From contig JAIPJC010000003.1 of the NCBI GenBank assembly GCA_021734345.1, positions 1-64,000 on the forward strand: DNA of 64,000 nt. Reading direction: 5' to 3'. This stretch comes from Kiritimatiellales bacterium. Lineage in GTDB: Bacteria; Verrucomicrobiota; Kiritimatiellia; Kiritimatiellales; Pontiellaceae. Of this stretch, positions 9,113 through 18,910 are shown in pieces (position 1 is the first letter of the stretch; each line of letters starts with the position of its first letter). The notes under the pieces were generated by a model. It was given only the letters and a program-made list of their open reading frames with translations, was not told where the DNA came from and ran no database searches. The position numbers were made by a program, and so were the translations under genes.

Positions 9113-12100
9113 TCATTGTTGTGGTTGCTGAAGCTTCTCAAGCGTCACCGGTCCGGTCAACCCGGACGGCAGCAGTTGTGCGTTGGATTTCATCTCCACT
9201 TCCATGGACGTCCAAGTGGTTCGTTGTTGGACAGGCAGCTTGCTATCGCCAAGCAGACGGTTGTTCCATGTATTGGCCACATCGATTTCCAGCTCGTTCA
9301 CTCCCGTCTTCAGGGCGTTTGTGATTTCGATCCGTCCGGGATGGCACCATACGACTCCAATATCCATCCCGTTCAACTTCACACGAGCGATGCTGTTGTA
9401 GTCACCCAGATTAAGGAAATAGCGACCGGAGACCGGTTGCTCGAAGTTAAAGGCGGAACGATACACTGCCGTTCCGCTGTAGTATTTGATTCCCTCTTCC
9501 GCACGGATAGTCCAATCGGCCAGTTGATCGAACCGTACTGTGCCCGGCCCGCCCCATTTGGGATCGAAGGTTACATCCCATGCCGGATCGAGTCTCAGTG
9601 CGGTTTCGAATGCGGGGAAATTATTGCGGCCCGTCGGGGCAGGAAGGCTGCCGGGTTTGCGGAATGCGACCAGATAGGACTGCTGCGGCAGGAATTCCAG
9701 CGGAACCCTAACGCGTCCCGCCTCCCGCGTGAATTGCGGCAGGGCGCACATCTCACCGGTCACCGGATCCCATAGTTCCGGAGCACCCTCGTTCGCGCGG
9801 AATGAAAGGGAAATCGATTTTTTCTCGTCGCTCTGATTGGAAAGGAAATAGACGTCCGCATCGTCTGCGCGACGGTGGATCCATGCGAATCCATCTCCTT
9901 TTCCAAACGAAGCCCTCTCGCCAATTCCTTCGATATCGGGAGAAACGCCGATCACCTTGAGCGCCTCGGCGGCATCGGTGCCGCGGAATACAAAGCCTTT
10001 CCCATAGCGGCCCGACGTAATCTTTTTTCCATCGATCCCGTGCCACAGCCCACTGGCCAGCTTGCGCACCTGTTCGTCGCACGCCGGATAGTTTTCCATG
10101 CTCGGCGAACGCGATGGCGGTTCTCCCAGAACGGCTCCGCCGTCCCGTACAAGGTCGCTGATTTTTTGCAGGAGTTCCGGGCGCATGATTTCGAGCGGCG
10201 GAAGAACGAGCAGACGATATTCCATACCATCGGGCAGAACGAACCGACCATCCTTGACATGAAGGTCACGCATGAGCACTTCGCCGTTCATAAAGTCGTA
10301 GTCGTAACCCGGCGGCAATGCCGGGTCAAGGATGCCGGTCTCCTTCGGCGCGTCCTCGCCGGTGAAGTAGGCCAGATCGGCGACATAATGCCCTTGCTGC
10401 AGGACGGCCTGCGCGCGCCGCAAGCTGGCGATCCAGCCGTCCATGTAGTCGAACCAGGTGTTGTGCCGATTGAACTCGGTTCCAAACCAGGCATTGATGC
10501 CCGGAGCGCGTTCATCGGACTGGTGGATGAAAAGATGCAGAATGAAGAGGTTGATCCCTTCCGCCATGGCCCAATCGCCGCGCTGCTTGAGCGACCACGG
10601 CGTTTGTGTCCAAGGCGTACCGCCGAACGTGAACGACTCGGCCGACACAATAGGTTTGCCATAAATATGGGAGGAAGAACTGGCGATCCGCACTTCGAAA
10701 CTGCCCAGACCGCCCGACGCCCAAAACTCTCCCGCCACCTCGTCCGCCTGTCCGCCATACTGGAGATCCTCGCCCGGGAAACCAAAGTGGCCGTAGTTTT
10801 CCATCCACAGCTTGAGCCCGCGTTCGTGGGCGGCTTCGCGCAACGGCTTCGCGTAATCGGAAGCAACCTTGTCGGCTACGAGGCGCCGCAGATCCCATAG
10901 GAACCGATCCGATTGATCCGGGTTGTTTACCACGCGTCCGGTTAGGACCGGCAACCACGGCAGCGGATCATAATGATACCGGGACCTGAATCCGTCCTGG
11001 AGGTTGTCCGTCCAGTTCTGCGGGCCCATCTCATAGCTGTCCGCAACCACATATTTCCATCCCTTGCGTTCCTCGGGGGAAAGACGGTCCACCAGCTTGC
11101 CCAGATAGGCGTCGAAATGCGCGTTCACATGCGTGGCATTCATCTTGTCCGTTTCCATTCCCCGGCCTTCTTTCGGAGAGGAATTATTTTGAACTCCGGT
11201 CGGAGTCATGCCGACTCTCAGAATGGTCCAATCCCCTGCCGGAATATCCCATATCAATTTCCCGGAGGAATCCATGGACGCACTGATGTTTTGAATCTGC
11301 GATACCCTGGGGGCGTCTTCATTTGATCCGGCCTGCGGTTCCCACAGGTAGGCATCCCACGGCGCGTGCGGGGTCGGGAACATCTGGCCCATTTGCTTTT
11401 CCACATAGCGTTCCAGCCGGGGTGATTCATAAAGCATGATTTCCGCAATGCCGGGTTTCTGGTTGGCCGCCTTGGCACCGGTCAACAGCCCCGTGAAAAC
11501 CAGACGGAATTCGCTGGCCTTCACCGCAGAAAACGCTTCTACCACCGGTCCGAAAAGCATCGGGCCGATATTGGCTTTGTTCAGCCGTTCCATGGTGAAT
11601 TTTTTCACTTGCTGATATTGTCCGGACGAATCTTTGTACTGAAGTTCGCAATCAGCCTTCAGCTGAACTTTGTCCGGAACGATGGTTATATTTCTAACCG
11701 TCACTTCTTCCGGACATTTAATCTCCACAATAAAAGGCTGTTTAACTCCGGCACCGGCAGGGAATGCGCAGACCGTCGAGAGATCACCGTCCAATAACGC
11801 CGCGCCATCCGCGGATGGCGAAGTCGTCACCGTGCTTTTCCGAAGAATGGCTTCCGCCGGATCTTGCGGCGCCTCGGGAACAGCCAGCACGGCGACGTCG
11901 GTGAAGGGCTGGCCCGGAACCGGCAGAACTGCGCTGAATTTTCCAGGCCCGCTGACTTTCGTTTCTGAAACCGCCAGATAGCGCATGGACTGTTCCGGCT
12001 TGACCCACGGACCTCCGGACTGGCTCCATCCCGGACAGTTGAACACGCCGATATCCACGCCCAGCCGCCCGCCTTCCCGAATCGCGTGAGCGGTCAACTC

Positions 12101-12391
12101 CCACCACTCGTCGCTAAACATTTTAACAGAACCCTGGCCTATCGGTGTCGCATCAACATTGCCGATGTACGCCCGGCCAATCCCCACCCTTTTCATCGCC
12201 TCCAGATCCTTGGTGATCCCCTCCTTGGAAATATTGTTGCGCAACCAATACCAATAGACGCCCGGCTTGGTGGAATCGGAGGGATTACAGAAGGCCTCGG
12301 GAAACCCATCTCCACGGGCAGATAAACCCGCAGCGTTGAATAGTCCCGAGATCGCAAGTAATGCAGCTAGATGTCCGTGAATTATTTTCAT
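9113..12391 (-). CDS. GH106 alpha-L-rhamnosidase, secreted
   Basis: 1092 residues with an N-terminal signal peptide (HLAALLAISGLFNAAGLSA). The GH106 signature runs YWYWLRNNISKEGITKDLEA, GRAYIGNVD, NCPGWSQSGGPWVKPEQ. The mid-region DSYEMGPQNW and SAESFTFGG matches the corresponding part of the 5157-9104 protein (DSYEVGGQNW, GAESFTAAPS). The C-terminal sandwich reads YYSGTAVYRS, VKLNGMDIGVVWCHP, VANTWNNRLLGD. It overlaps the start of the downstream GH106 gene and lies 61 bases after the GH127-like gene. Two rhamnosidases side by side point to a rhamnose-rich substrate such as ulvan, rhamnan or rhamnogalacturonan; the exact one cannot be decided from sequence alone. Confidence 0.9.
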   Translation of the reverse strand: MKIIHGHLAALLAISGLFNAAGLSARGDGFPEAFCNPSDSTKPGVYWYWLRNNISKEGITKDLEAMKRVGIGRAYIGNVDATPIGQGSVKMFSDEWWELTAHAIREGGRLGVDIGVFNCPGWSQSGGPWVKPEQSMRYLAVSETKVSGPGKFSAVLPVPGQPFTDVAVLAVPEAPQDPAEAILRKSTVTTSPSADGAALLDGDLSTVCAFPAGAGVKQPFIVEIKCPEEVTVRNITIVPDKVQLKADCELQYKDSSGQYQQVKKFTMERLNKANIGPMLFGPVVEAFSAVKASEFRLVFTGLLTGAKAANQKPGIAEIMLYESPRLERYVEKQMGQMFPTPHAPWDAYLWEPQAGSNEDAPRVSQIQNISASMDSSGKLIWDIPAGDWTILRVGMTPTGVQNNSSPKEGRGMETDKMNATHVNAHFDAYLGKLVDRLSPEERKGWKYVVADSYEMGPQNWTDNLQDGFRSRYHYDPLPWLPVLTGRVVNNPDQSDRFLWDLRRLVADKVASDYAKPLREAAHERGLKLWMENYGHFGFPGEDLQYGGQADEVAGEFWASGGLGSFEVRIASSSSHIYGKPIVSAESFTFGGTPWTQTPWSLKQRGDWAMAEGINLFILHLFIHQSDERAPGINAWFGTEFNRHNTWFDYMDGWIASLRRAQAVLQQGHYVADLAYFTGEDAPKETGILDPALPPGYDYDFMNGEVLMRDLHVKDGRFVLPDGMEYRLLVLPPLEIMRPELLQKISDLVRDGGAVLGEPPSRSPSMENYPACDEQVRKLASGLWHGIDGKKITSGRYGKGFVFRGTDAAEALKVIGVSPDIEGIGERASFGKGDGFAWIHRRADDADVYFLSNQSDEKKSISLSFRANEGAPELWDPVTGEMCALPQFTREAGRVRVPLEFLPQQSYLVAFRKPGSLPAPTGRNNFPAFETALRLDPAWDVTFDPKWGGPGTVRFDQLADWTIRAEEGIKYYSGTAVYRSAFNFEQPVSGRYFLNLGDYNSIARVKLNGMDIGVVWCHPGRIEITNALKTGVNELEIDVANTWNNRLLGDSKLPVQQRTTWTSMEVEMKSNAQLLPSGLTGPVTLEKLQQPQQ

Positions 12392-12452
12392 AGATGGGCT
12401 CGAGGTTGTCTGTTTCTACAGCGTTAATGTGGTCATGGTTCCTATCCAAATC

Positions 12453-14501
12453 CTAAGATTTGTTTCTTTCAATTCCCCTCGCGACGGGCGCTGGCGGCGT
12501 TTTCCCATCGGCCTGTTCAAATAATTCGTCGCCGCATGCGGCTTCCGGGTTGTCTAGGCGAAAATAGGTTTCAAAACCGTCGGCAACCGGGAAGTCGGAA
12601 AATACAAGGTCTAGATCTGGAGCCTCGGTCAACGGCCTTCCGGGACTCCAGGCATGGGCTTTTGCCTCAATGGGTTGGCGAACGCCGTCGCGCAAGGGCG
12701 GGGGGAGGAGTCCAACCGAGGTGGAATCGACCGTGATCCCGCTCCAGTTCTTGATTCCTGAAAGTCCGGGGTTGCCTGAAGTGGCGAGGCAGTAAACCTG
12801 CGGACCACATGCGAGGGCGGCATAGCCGGCGTAGAATTCCATGCCGGCGATCCATCGGAATTCCATCGGCAGGTCGAGGGTGACCGAGTCGCCGGGCTTC
12901 CACTCCCGCGTGATCTCGATTCCGCCGGGAACGGGGCTTGCTTCGACCGGATTTCCGTTGACCGCAACAACATGGGATTGTGTCCAGCGTGGAATGCGTA
13001 GCCGCAGGGCGAATCCAACCGCTTTAGCGGGATCAACCGCTAGCGTTACCGTCCCGCCGGACGGATAAGCGGTTTCCTGTTGCAAGACCACGGGGATGCC
13101 GTCCACCTCCAATTTTGCTGTCGAGGGGGTGTAGAGCGAGACGGCGAGCCCCCCTGGAAACGTGTAGTAGATTAGCCTTTCGATATCGGCCCAGAAACGC
13201 TTGTGGTTCCCGTCGCAACAGTGGGCACCCTTGCGGAAATTGCGTTCGCCGCTCAAGCATACGTCATAGCGCATCTGTCCGCTGTTTGGATCCTGGGCGG
13301 CTTCCAGATGGTTGCAGATGGCCCGTTCGATGCAGTCGCCATACGAGAGATCTCCATCCTCCTCGATCAGTTTCGACAACCACCATACCATGTGAACCAC
13401 CGCGCAACCTTCTCCGACCGTTCCCTTCCCGCACTGATCCTCGACCCACCCTTCCGAGCGCGTATTGGCACCGGAAATAAAAATTCCGGGCGCGTCGGAG
13501 TCGGCCATCTTGTCCAGCGTATAGCGCGACATGGCGAACAGTCCGGAGTCTTTCCTTCCTTGTGCTTCGTAGAGTTTGAGCTGGTCGATCAGCCGGGCGA
13601 AGTAGCGGTATGAATGGACTTTCCTTGTAACGGCCGTGGCGTAGGCGTCGTCATTGCCACCAGCGTCCGCATCTGCCTTGCTGCGCATCGGATACAACTC
13701 CTGCCGCCAGTCACGAAGGGATTCCATTTCAATGAACCGCCCGTCGAACGGCGTGCCGGCGATGAAGTCGAGATATTTCCCGTCCCCGGTTGCCTTCTGC
13801 AAGGCGAAGAAAAAATCGGTGATACCGATGGGGGAAAGCTGGCCTGGTTGCTTGGGCGCGGCATCCCAGTACGCCATGATAAAATCGCCATAGCGCCGCG
13901 CCGCTTCCAACGAAGGCTCGTGCCCGAAAAGCCGGTGGTTTTCGACCAAAGCCAGGCAAAGGTAGGACGAATCATGCAAATTCCAACCACGCCAGACCAT
14001 GCCGGCTGGATCGTTTTTTGGATCGGGGCGCTGGATGTTGCCGAGATATCCGTCGGATTCCTGGCTTTGGAGAATGGTTTCAACGATTCGGTTTTTTTCG
14101 GACGTCCAGCGGAGGTTCCCGGAATCCTTGGCATAGTGGATCATGGCCAACAGTGCCTTGCCCAGACCGGTATAGGTGTTGGGATTTGAACGGACATCCT
14201 CCGGACGCATCCGCGTGGTCCAAAGCGAAAGGATCTCCTTATCAAAATCCAGCGGGCCGCTCCGGCCAGTCTGCCGGACTCCGGCGGTGGTGGGATACCA
14301 AACAAGCAGGTCGCGCATCATCAGCGCCTTCCGGTCGGCCAATTCCCCGTCCACATCCACATGAAAAATATCCGCCGCTTCAAATCCAGGATTCCCTTTC
14401 GGCCCGACGTCATAATTCGGTTTAACCGGAACAGCTTCTTCGGCGCACAAGCCAACGAGCGGGATGGATGCGAAAAATCTATATAGGAGCTGCCGTTTCA
14501 T
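12453..14501 (-). CDS. GH127-like (DUF1680) beta-L-arabinofuranosidase family protein
   Basis: 682 residues from MKRQLLYRFF; a frame ten codons longer exists but has no better start. An (alpha/alpha)6 barrel of the DUF1680 type is suggested by YTGLGKALLAMIHYAKDSG, SQESDGYLGNIQRPDP, and GWVEDQCGKGTVGEGC. In characterised GH127 a Glu-x-Cys pair and a later Cys-Cys pair bind zinc near the active site. Here E364-G-C366 and C428-C429 (HCCDGNHKRFW) occupy those places. The C-terminal beta-sandwich contains VGFALRLRIPRWTQ and WKPGDSVTLDLPMEFRW. The protein probably releases a terminal sugar from side chains, though DUF1680 families have several specificities. It has a short hydrophobic N-terminus likely to be a signal peptide. 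Confidence 0.82.
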   Translation of the reverse strand: MKRQLLYRFFASIPLVGLCAEEAVPVKPNYDVGPKGNPGFEAADIFHVDVDGELADRKALMMRDLLVWYPTTAGVRQTGRSGPLDFDKEILSLWTTRMRPEDVRSNPNTYTGLGKALLAMIHYAKDSGNLRWTSEKNRIVETILQSQESDGYLGNIQRPDPKNDPAGMVWRGWNLHDSSYLCLALVENHRLFGHEPSLEAARRYGDFIMAYWDAAPKQPGQLSPIGITDFFFALQKATGDGKYLDFIAGTPFDGRFIEMESLRDWRQELYPMRSKADADAGGNDDAYATAVTRKVHSYRYFARLIDQLKLYEAQGRKDSGLFAMSRYTLDKMADSDAPGIFISGANTRSEGWVEDQCGKGTVGEGCAVVHMVWWLSKLIEEDGDLSYGDCIERAICNHLEAAQDPNSGQMRYDVCLSGERNFRKGAHCCDGNHKRFWADIERLIYYTFPGGLAVSLYTPSTAKLEVDGIPVVLQQETAYPSGGTVTLAVDPAKAVGFALRLRIPRWTQSHVVAVNGNPVEASPVPGGIEITREWKPGDSVTLDLPMEFRWIAGMEFYAGYAALACGPQVYCLATSGNPGLSGIKNWSGITVDSTSVGLLPPPLRDGVRQPIEAKAHAWSPGRPLTEAPDLDLVFSDFPVADGFETYFRLDNPEAACGDELFEQADGKTPPAPVARGIERNKS

Positions 14502-14573
14502 AAAATCCTCTGCGGACCACCTTCTGTACACCTAAAAATTGACCCGTATGGTCAATCTTCTCCCCTCTCCATT

Positions 14574-16100
14574 TTATTTCCGTGGCATTCCCGGAACCGG
14601 ATCGGTGCGATGGATGGTGGTCTTGCCCTGCCAGACGGCGGTGTCGGAATCCGGATCGTATGTCAGCAGGCGTCCGCCGGTTTCGCTGCCGGGCGCAGGA
14701 AGCGATTCTGTCTTGGGCATCCATTTCCGGTGTTCCGCCAGCACGCTGGCATACTCGGGATTCTGCGCGAGGTTGTTCCATTCGTGCGGATCGTCCTGCA
14801 TGTCGTACAGCTCCTCGCTGCCGTCGGCATAGTGGATGTAGCGCCAACGTTCGCTGCAAATGCTGTGGTTGCCCGCGTTGGCTGTGGTGATGGCTGGCCG
14901 GTCGGCCGAGGTTTTGCAATCTTCAAGCTGAGGGCGGATGCTGACGCCGTCCAGACCGGTACGCGGCGGCAGGCCGCAGAGGTCGACGAGCGTGGGATAG
15001 ATATCGAGCATTTCGACCGGCTGGGTGCAGCGGCCGCCCGGCGCGACGCCCGGCCCGGCAAAGATCAAAGGCGTGCGGGTGCTGCGCGCCCAGAGCGTGT
15101 TCTTGCCGGTGATCTCCTTTTCGCCGAGGTGGTAGCCGTTGTCGCCCCACAGCACCACAATCGTGTTTTCGGACAGTCCGGCTTCGTCCAAGGCGGAGAG
15201 TATCCGTCCGACCTGCGCATCGATGAAACTGGTCGCCGCAAGGTATGCGTGAACCATGTTGCGCCATTGGCCGTATTGCTGGACCTCGTTCAAGCGATGC
15301 TCCGGCAGCAGCCAGTGGAGGTACCACGAAAAATGCGGCAGTCCGGCGCGTTCGTCCGGCTTGATCTTCGGGAGGATGCTGTCGTCGTCCGGATAGAGAT
15401 CCCACCATTTCGGCGACACATAGACCGGCACATGTGGCAGGTGGAATCCGGCGGCGAGGAAGAAAGGTTGGCTCTTCGGGGCATTGCGGATTTGATCCGC
15501 CGCCCAGGTCGCCAATTGGTAATCCCCCGCGTCCTCGTCGCGATGCGGGAATACGCCCCAGTCGATGATCGGATTCGGCATCGGATCGATCAACCGCTTC
15601 GCCGGCTTTGCGCCCACACGGTCGCGCAGGCCGCCCCATTCGTCAAACTCGTCGGCTTGCTTCCCGACCTGATGGTAAACCTTTCCGTTCGCATACGTCC
15701 GGTAGCCGTGATCGTGGAAGTACTGCGGCAGGGCGACCCAATCCTTCCATTGCGGCACATCCCTGAAATAGGGGCTCAAGGCGTAGATGCCGGTGGTGGA
15801 CGGACGAAGCCCCATCATCACCGACGTGCGCGACGGATTGCAAAGCGGCGCCTGCACCTGCGCGTTCAGGCAGGCCACGCCGCGCGCGGCCAGCGTATCC
15901 ATGTTCGGGGTTTTCACCCCCGGATGCCCGCCGAACGCACCGACCCAGTCGTTCTGGTCATCAATGACAATCATCAGGACATTCGGCCTATCCGCAGAAG
16001 CTGCCGCCTGCGCCCTTCCGGCACCAAACAGCATTGCGACCGCGACAAAACCGCCGATCCAGTCCGTTGCATGGGAGAGTTTTATTTTTCTAGTCTTCAT
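14574..16100 (-). CDS. Secreted sulfatase, iduronate-2-sulfatase-like (S1 family)
   Basis: 508 residues from MKTRKIKLSH, preceded by AGAGGATCCC; the open frame extends 26 codons further but that part lacks a signal. A hydrophobic signal (GGFVAVAMLFGAGRAQA) precedes the sulfatase domain. The metal site DD47-48 sits in VIDDQNDWVGAFG, and the maturation motif is C87-N-P-S-R91 within APLCNPSRTSVMMG, where Cys is converted to formylglycine. WGDNGYHLGEK and the C-terminal DPHEWNNLA are typical. The nearest family relative by pattern is iduronate-2-sulfatase (S1_7), shared with the 30944-32443 protein. It is the first gene of the minus-strand operon and faces the XylR-type regulator across 123 bases, so that regulator probably controls it. 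Confidence 0.92.
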   Translation of the reverse strand: MKTRKIKLSHATDWIGGFVAVAMLFGAGRAQAAASADRPNVLMIVIDDQNDWVGAFGGHPGVKTPNMDTLAARGVACLNAQVQAPLCNPSRTSVMMGLRPSTTGIYALSPYFRDVPQWKDWVALPQYFHDHGYRTYANGKVYHQVGKQADEFDEWGGLRDRVGAKPAKRLIDPMPNPIIDWGVFPHRDEDAGDYQLATWAADQIRNAPKSQPFFLAAGFHLPHVPVYVSPKWWDLYPDDDSILPKIKPDERAGLPHFSWYLHWLLPEHRLNEVQQYGQWRNMVHAYLAATSFIDAQVGRILSALDEAGLSENTIVVLWGDNGYHLGEKEITGKNTLWARSTRTPLIFAGPGVAPGGRCTQPVEMLDIYPTLVDLCGLPPRTGLDGVSIRPQLEDCKTSADRPAITTANAGNHSICSERWRYIHYADGSEELYDMQDDPHEWNNLAQNPEYASVLAEHRKWMPKTESLPAPGSETGGRLLTYDPDSDTAVWQGKTTIHRTDPVPGMPRK

Positions 16101-16223
16101 GGGATCCTCTGCGTTGCCTCTACCTGGGTTGCTATTTTCGCCAAAGGCATATAGCCATGTCCGGCAGCCGGACATCAATTTTTTTATTTTATAAATACCG
16201 GCGCTTCTTTATAAAAACGCCAA
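16101..16223. promoter_or_regulatory. Divergent promoter region between sulfatase operon and XylR-type regulator
   Basis: These 123 bases separate two divergent starts and must hold both promoters. An AT-rich stretch (TTTTTTTATTTTATAAATA) lies at about 16178-16197, just upstream of the regulator gene. A symmetric CCGGCAGCCGG lies at about 16160-16170 and could be an operator half-site pair. No consensus promoter was identified with certainty. Confidence 0.4.
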
Positions 16224-17384
16224 ATGAAAAACATTGCGCTTATTTTCGCCTTCCAGGAAAACTCCCTTTTCGCACGGAAGCTGATACGTGGCATCACGGC
16301 CTACCGGAAAGAACACCGCATGCCGTGGCAAACCCATTTGGTCGACTGGCCTTCGTTCGATCCGAAAATATTCAAGCGGCAACAATACGACGGCATCATC
16401 GGCATTCTTCCGCCAGGCTACAATCCCGCCGGAGTTCCCTGCATCCACATCGCCGGACATCGCATCGGAAACGGTTCCGACAGCTACTGCATTGGACAGG
16501 ACAACGAAAGCATGGTCCGCATGGCGGTGGAGCATCTCTGGCGGAAAGGGTATCGCCGCCTCGCCCTATGCGGCTATCCACGGTCTTCCACCCTGCTTTG
16601 GCAGGAGGAACGGATCGAAGCCTTCCGGCAGGTTTGCGCCGATTACGGTGCCGTGCCGGACCTGCTTTTTCCTGGTCGCCGTGCCGAACCGGCCGAAAAA
16701 AAATATTTGTTTCTCGAACAGGCACTGAAGTCGCTTGCCGTTCCGGCAGGCATCGTTGCCATCAACGACTTCCGGGCACTGGACGTGATGGAGGCGGTGA
16801 AACGGGCCAGACTTCGCATCCCTGAACAGATTGCCGTCGCCGGAATCGACAATGACGAAATGCTCTGCAGCATTTCCACGCCGCCGCTCACCAGCATCGA
16901 ACACTTCCCGGAAAAGAAGGGATACCACGCGGCCGGCATGCTGGACGCGCTACTGCGGGGCGAACGTGAAATCCCATCGTTTGTCCCCTCCCTGCAACTG
17001 GTCGAGCGTGGTTCGACCCATACGCTGGTTCATGAAAACCAGCCGCTGCGCATTGCGATGGAATACATTCAACACAACGCCGGGTCCATGCTGCGGACGG
17101 AAGATGTGGCGCAGGCAAGCGGGGTTTCGCGGGCAGCCATCGAACGGATATTCCGCACCGACCTGCGCAGTAGCGTGAACCGGGAAATCACCGCCGCGCG
17201 GGTATCGCTCGCCAAACGCAGGCTATCGGAAACCGACACGCCACTGAAGGAAATCGCTGTGCAATGCGGCTTCCGGAACGTGCACTATTTCACCACGGTA
17301 TTGAAAAAATGCACCGGCCTTTCACCCGGAGCCTACCGAGCCGCGATCCGCAAGAATCTCAATCAGGATCCGGACATGCCATGA
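16224..17384 (+). CDS. XylR-type transcriptional regulator: periplasmic-binding-like sensor plus AraC DNA-binding domain
   Basis: 386 residues, cytoplasmic. Residues about 1-270 resemble the type I periplasmic-binding/LacI sensor fold (IALIFAFQENSLFARKLIRG, YDGIIGILPPG, PCIHIAG, AVEHLWRKGYRRLALCG, AINDFRALDVMEA, IAVAGIDNDEMLCSISTPPL). Residues about 285-375 are an AraC DNA-binding domain (VAQASGVSRAAIERIF, KEIAVQCGFRNVHYFTTVLK, KKCTGLSPGAYR). This combination is that of E. coli XylR and is common in PVC and Bacteroidetes sugar loci. It is divergent from the sulfatase/GH operon and probably activates it on binding a monosaccharide. It converges with the sulfatase at 17404. Confidence 0.92.
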   Translation: MKNIALIFAFQENSLFARKLIRGITAYRKEHRMPWQTHLVDWPSFDPKIFKRQQYDGIIGILPPGYNPAGVPCIHIAGHRIGNGSDSYCIGQDNESMVRMAVEHLWRKGYRRLALCGYPRSSTLLWQEERIEAFRQVCADYGAVPDLLFPGRRAEPAEKKYLFLEQALKSLAVPAGIVAINDFRALDVMEAVKRARLRIPEQIAVAGIDNDEMLCSISTPPLTSIEHFPEKKGYHAAGMLDALLRGEREIPSFVPSLQLVERGSTHTLVHENQPLRIAMEYIQHNAGSMLRTEDVAQASGVSRAAIERIFRTDLRSSVNREITAARVSLAKRRLSETDTPLKEIAVQCGFRNVHYFTTVLKKCTGLSPGAYRAAIRKNLNQDPDMP

Positions 17385-17403
17385 ACTCCACTTCAGGTGG
17401 GTC

Positions 17404-18873
17404 TCAATCGAGATAATCCGGGCGGAAGACCTTGACCGGCGGTTTGTTTGCCCTGAATTTCTTCCACGCCTTTTTGGTTTCCGGATCGTTGTAGTCCGGC
17501 AACGGCAGATCCTTGAGGATTGCTTCAAACCGTTTACGGGCCATTATCACCTCCGGATCGAGGGATTCGGTGACATCCCGGTATCCAACCGTTGGATCTT
17601 TCGGCCCGTTCGATTCCAGTGCGGCCAGCGGCGGCAGTACGCCATAGCCGGTGGATTCGTCCCGCTCGTTGCCGCAGTCGTAGAAGCGCCCGTAGCCATC
17701 GAGCAGCCAGCGTTCATCCCGCAGCCAGCGGGCGTTGTTATACTCAAGAAAGATCCATTCGCGCGGTTCGAACGCCTGTCCCTTCAAATACGGAGCAAAG
17801 CTATGTCCGTCGATCCCCACCGGAACTTCCGCGCTGCCCAGCTCGGCCAGCGTGGGCAGGATGTCGCTGAAATCCACCAGCACCGGACTGTGGTTGCGCG
17901 GCTTGACCAGCTTCGGGCTCCAGACGATGAACGGCACATGCGGAGCGACTTCCGATTCAAATTTTCCTTTTCCATACCCTGGCGTTCCGTTGTCGCCGGC
18001 GACCATGATGATGGTGTTGTCGAGAATCCCCAACTCGTCCAGCCGGTCGACAATCAACTTCAACTTGCGATCCAGAAACTGCATGTTGGACGCCAGCGAT
18101 CCAGCGATCTTCTTCCCGGTCGGATCCCCAGTTGGATTGCATTCCGGAACGTCCGTATAGAACCAATTACCAGCCATCGGTGTGTTGCCACGATGGGCCA
18201 TGTGCGGCAGATTGGAGGGCCAATAGAGGAAGAACGGTTTTTCTTTGTTGCGTGTAATAAAGTCGAGAATGCGCTCGCTCTCCATCTGCGGACCGAAATC
18301 CTCCGGGCCGGTAGGCACACCTTTTCCGTTGTCGATTTCTCCGGGATGCCAGTACCACGAAACGGCATACATGCCGTTCGTCGTCATTTCGGCACTCGTG
18401 TATGGGCCGTCGTAGCCATCCCACCATTGCGTGGTGCAGTATTCATCAAACCCGTAATCTACCGGCGAGCCGCCGAAGTGGATCTTTCCGTACCATGCGC
18501 TGACATAGCCCGCCTTTTCCAAAACCTGGCCAATCAGGGTATGCCGGGGATTTTTCCATAGTGGAATATTCGGCGCGACTGCGTTCTCGAAATTTCCCTG
18601 TTTGAATGGATATTGACCCGTCTGTAAAAGCGCGCGCGACGGGCCGCAGGTCGACGACGCCCACGCACTCTCAAACAGCACCCCCTCGTTCGCCATTTTT
18701 TCAATGGTGGGAAGTTCGATTCCATTCGGGTTGTAGCAACGCAAATCCTTGGCCGAGACATCATCCGCCAGCACAAACACAATATTCGGTTTCGCCACCT
18801 GTGCCGCACCGGACAGGCCAACCATTGCAGTGGTCGCCAGCGCGAACGTAAAAGATCCAATCATACGGTTCAT
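17404..18873 (-). CDS. Secreted sulfatase (arylsulfatase family S1)
   Basis: 489 residues from MNRMIGSFTF, with AGGAAGG six bases upstream of the ATG. An in-frame extension to 18987 runs through copies of the dispersed repeat and is rejected as the start. The signal peptide is followed by FVLADDVSAKDLRCYN (metal-binding DD37-38) and the formylglycine motif C76-G-P-S-R80. GDNGTPGYGKG and PHVPFIVWSPKLV fit the family. The protein lacks the extra domains seen in other sulfatases of the window. Its stop converges with the XylR-type gene (20 bases apart). Upstream lies a repeat cluster, then a GH99-like gene on the same strand. Confidence 0.92.
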   Translation of the reverse strand: MNRMIGSFTFALATTAMVGLSGAAQVAKPNIVFVLADDVSAKDLRCYNPNGIELPTIEKMANEGVLFESAWASSTCGPSRALLQTGQYPFKQGNFENAVAPNIPLWKNPRHTLIGQVLEKAGYVSAWYGKIHFGGSPVDYGFDEYCTTQWWDGYDGPYTSAEMTTNGMYAVSWYWHPGEIDNGKGVPTGPEDFGPQMESERILDFITRNKEKPFFLYWPSNLPHMAHRGNTPMAGNWFYTDVPECNPTGDPTGKKIAGSLASNMQFLDRKLKLIVDRLDELGILDNTIIMVAGDNGTPGYGKGKFESEVAPHVPFIVWSPKLVKPRNHSPVLVDFSDILPTLAELGSAEVPVGIDGHSFAPYLKGQAFEPREWIFLEYNNARWLRDERWLLDGYGRFYDCGNERDESTGYGVLPPLAALESNGPKDPTVGYRDVTESLDPEVIMARKRFEAILKDLPLPDYNDPETKKAWKKFRANKPPVKVFRPDYLD

Positions 18874-18910
18874 ATCATGCCTTCCTTTTGCTTTGGCCCC
18901 TCTCCTAAAC

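Noticed and set aside
14610-16154. 514-codon open frame on the plus strand.
   Set aside because: Antisense to the sulfatase at 14574-16100, with composition typical of a shadow frame in GC-rich coding DNA.
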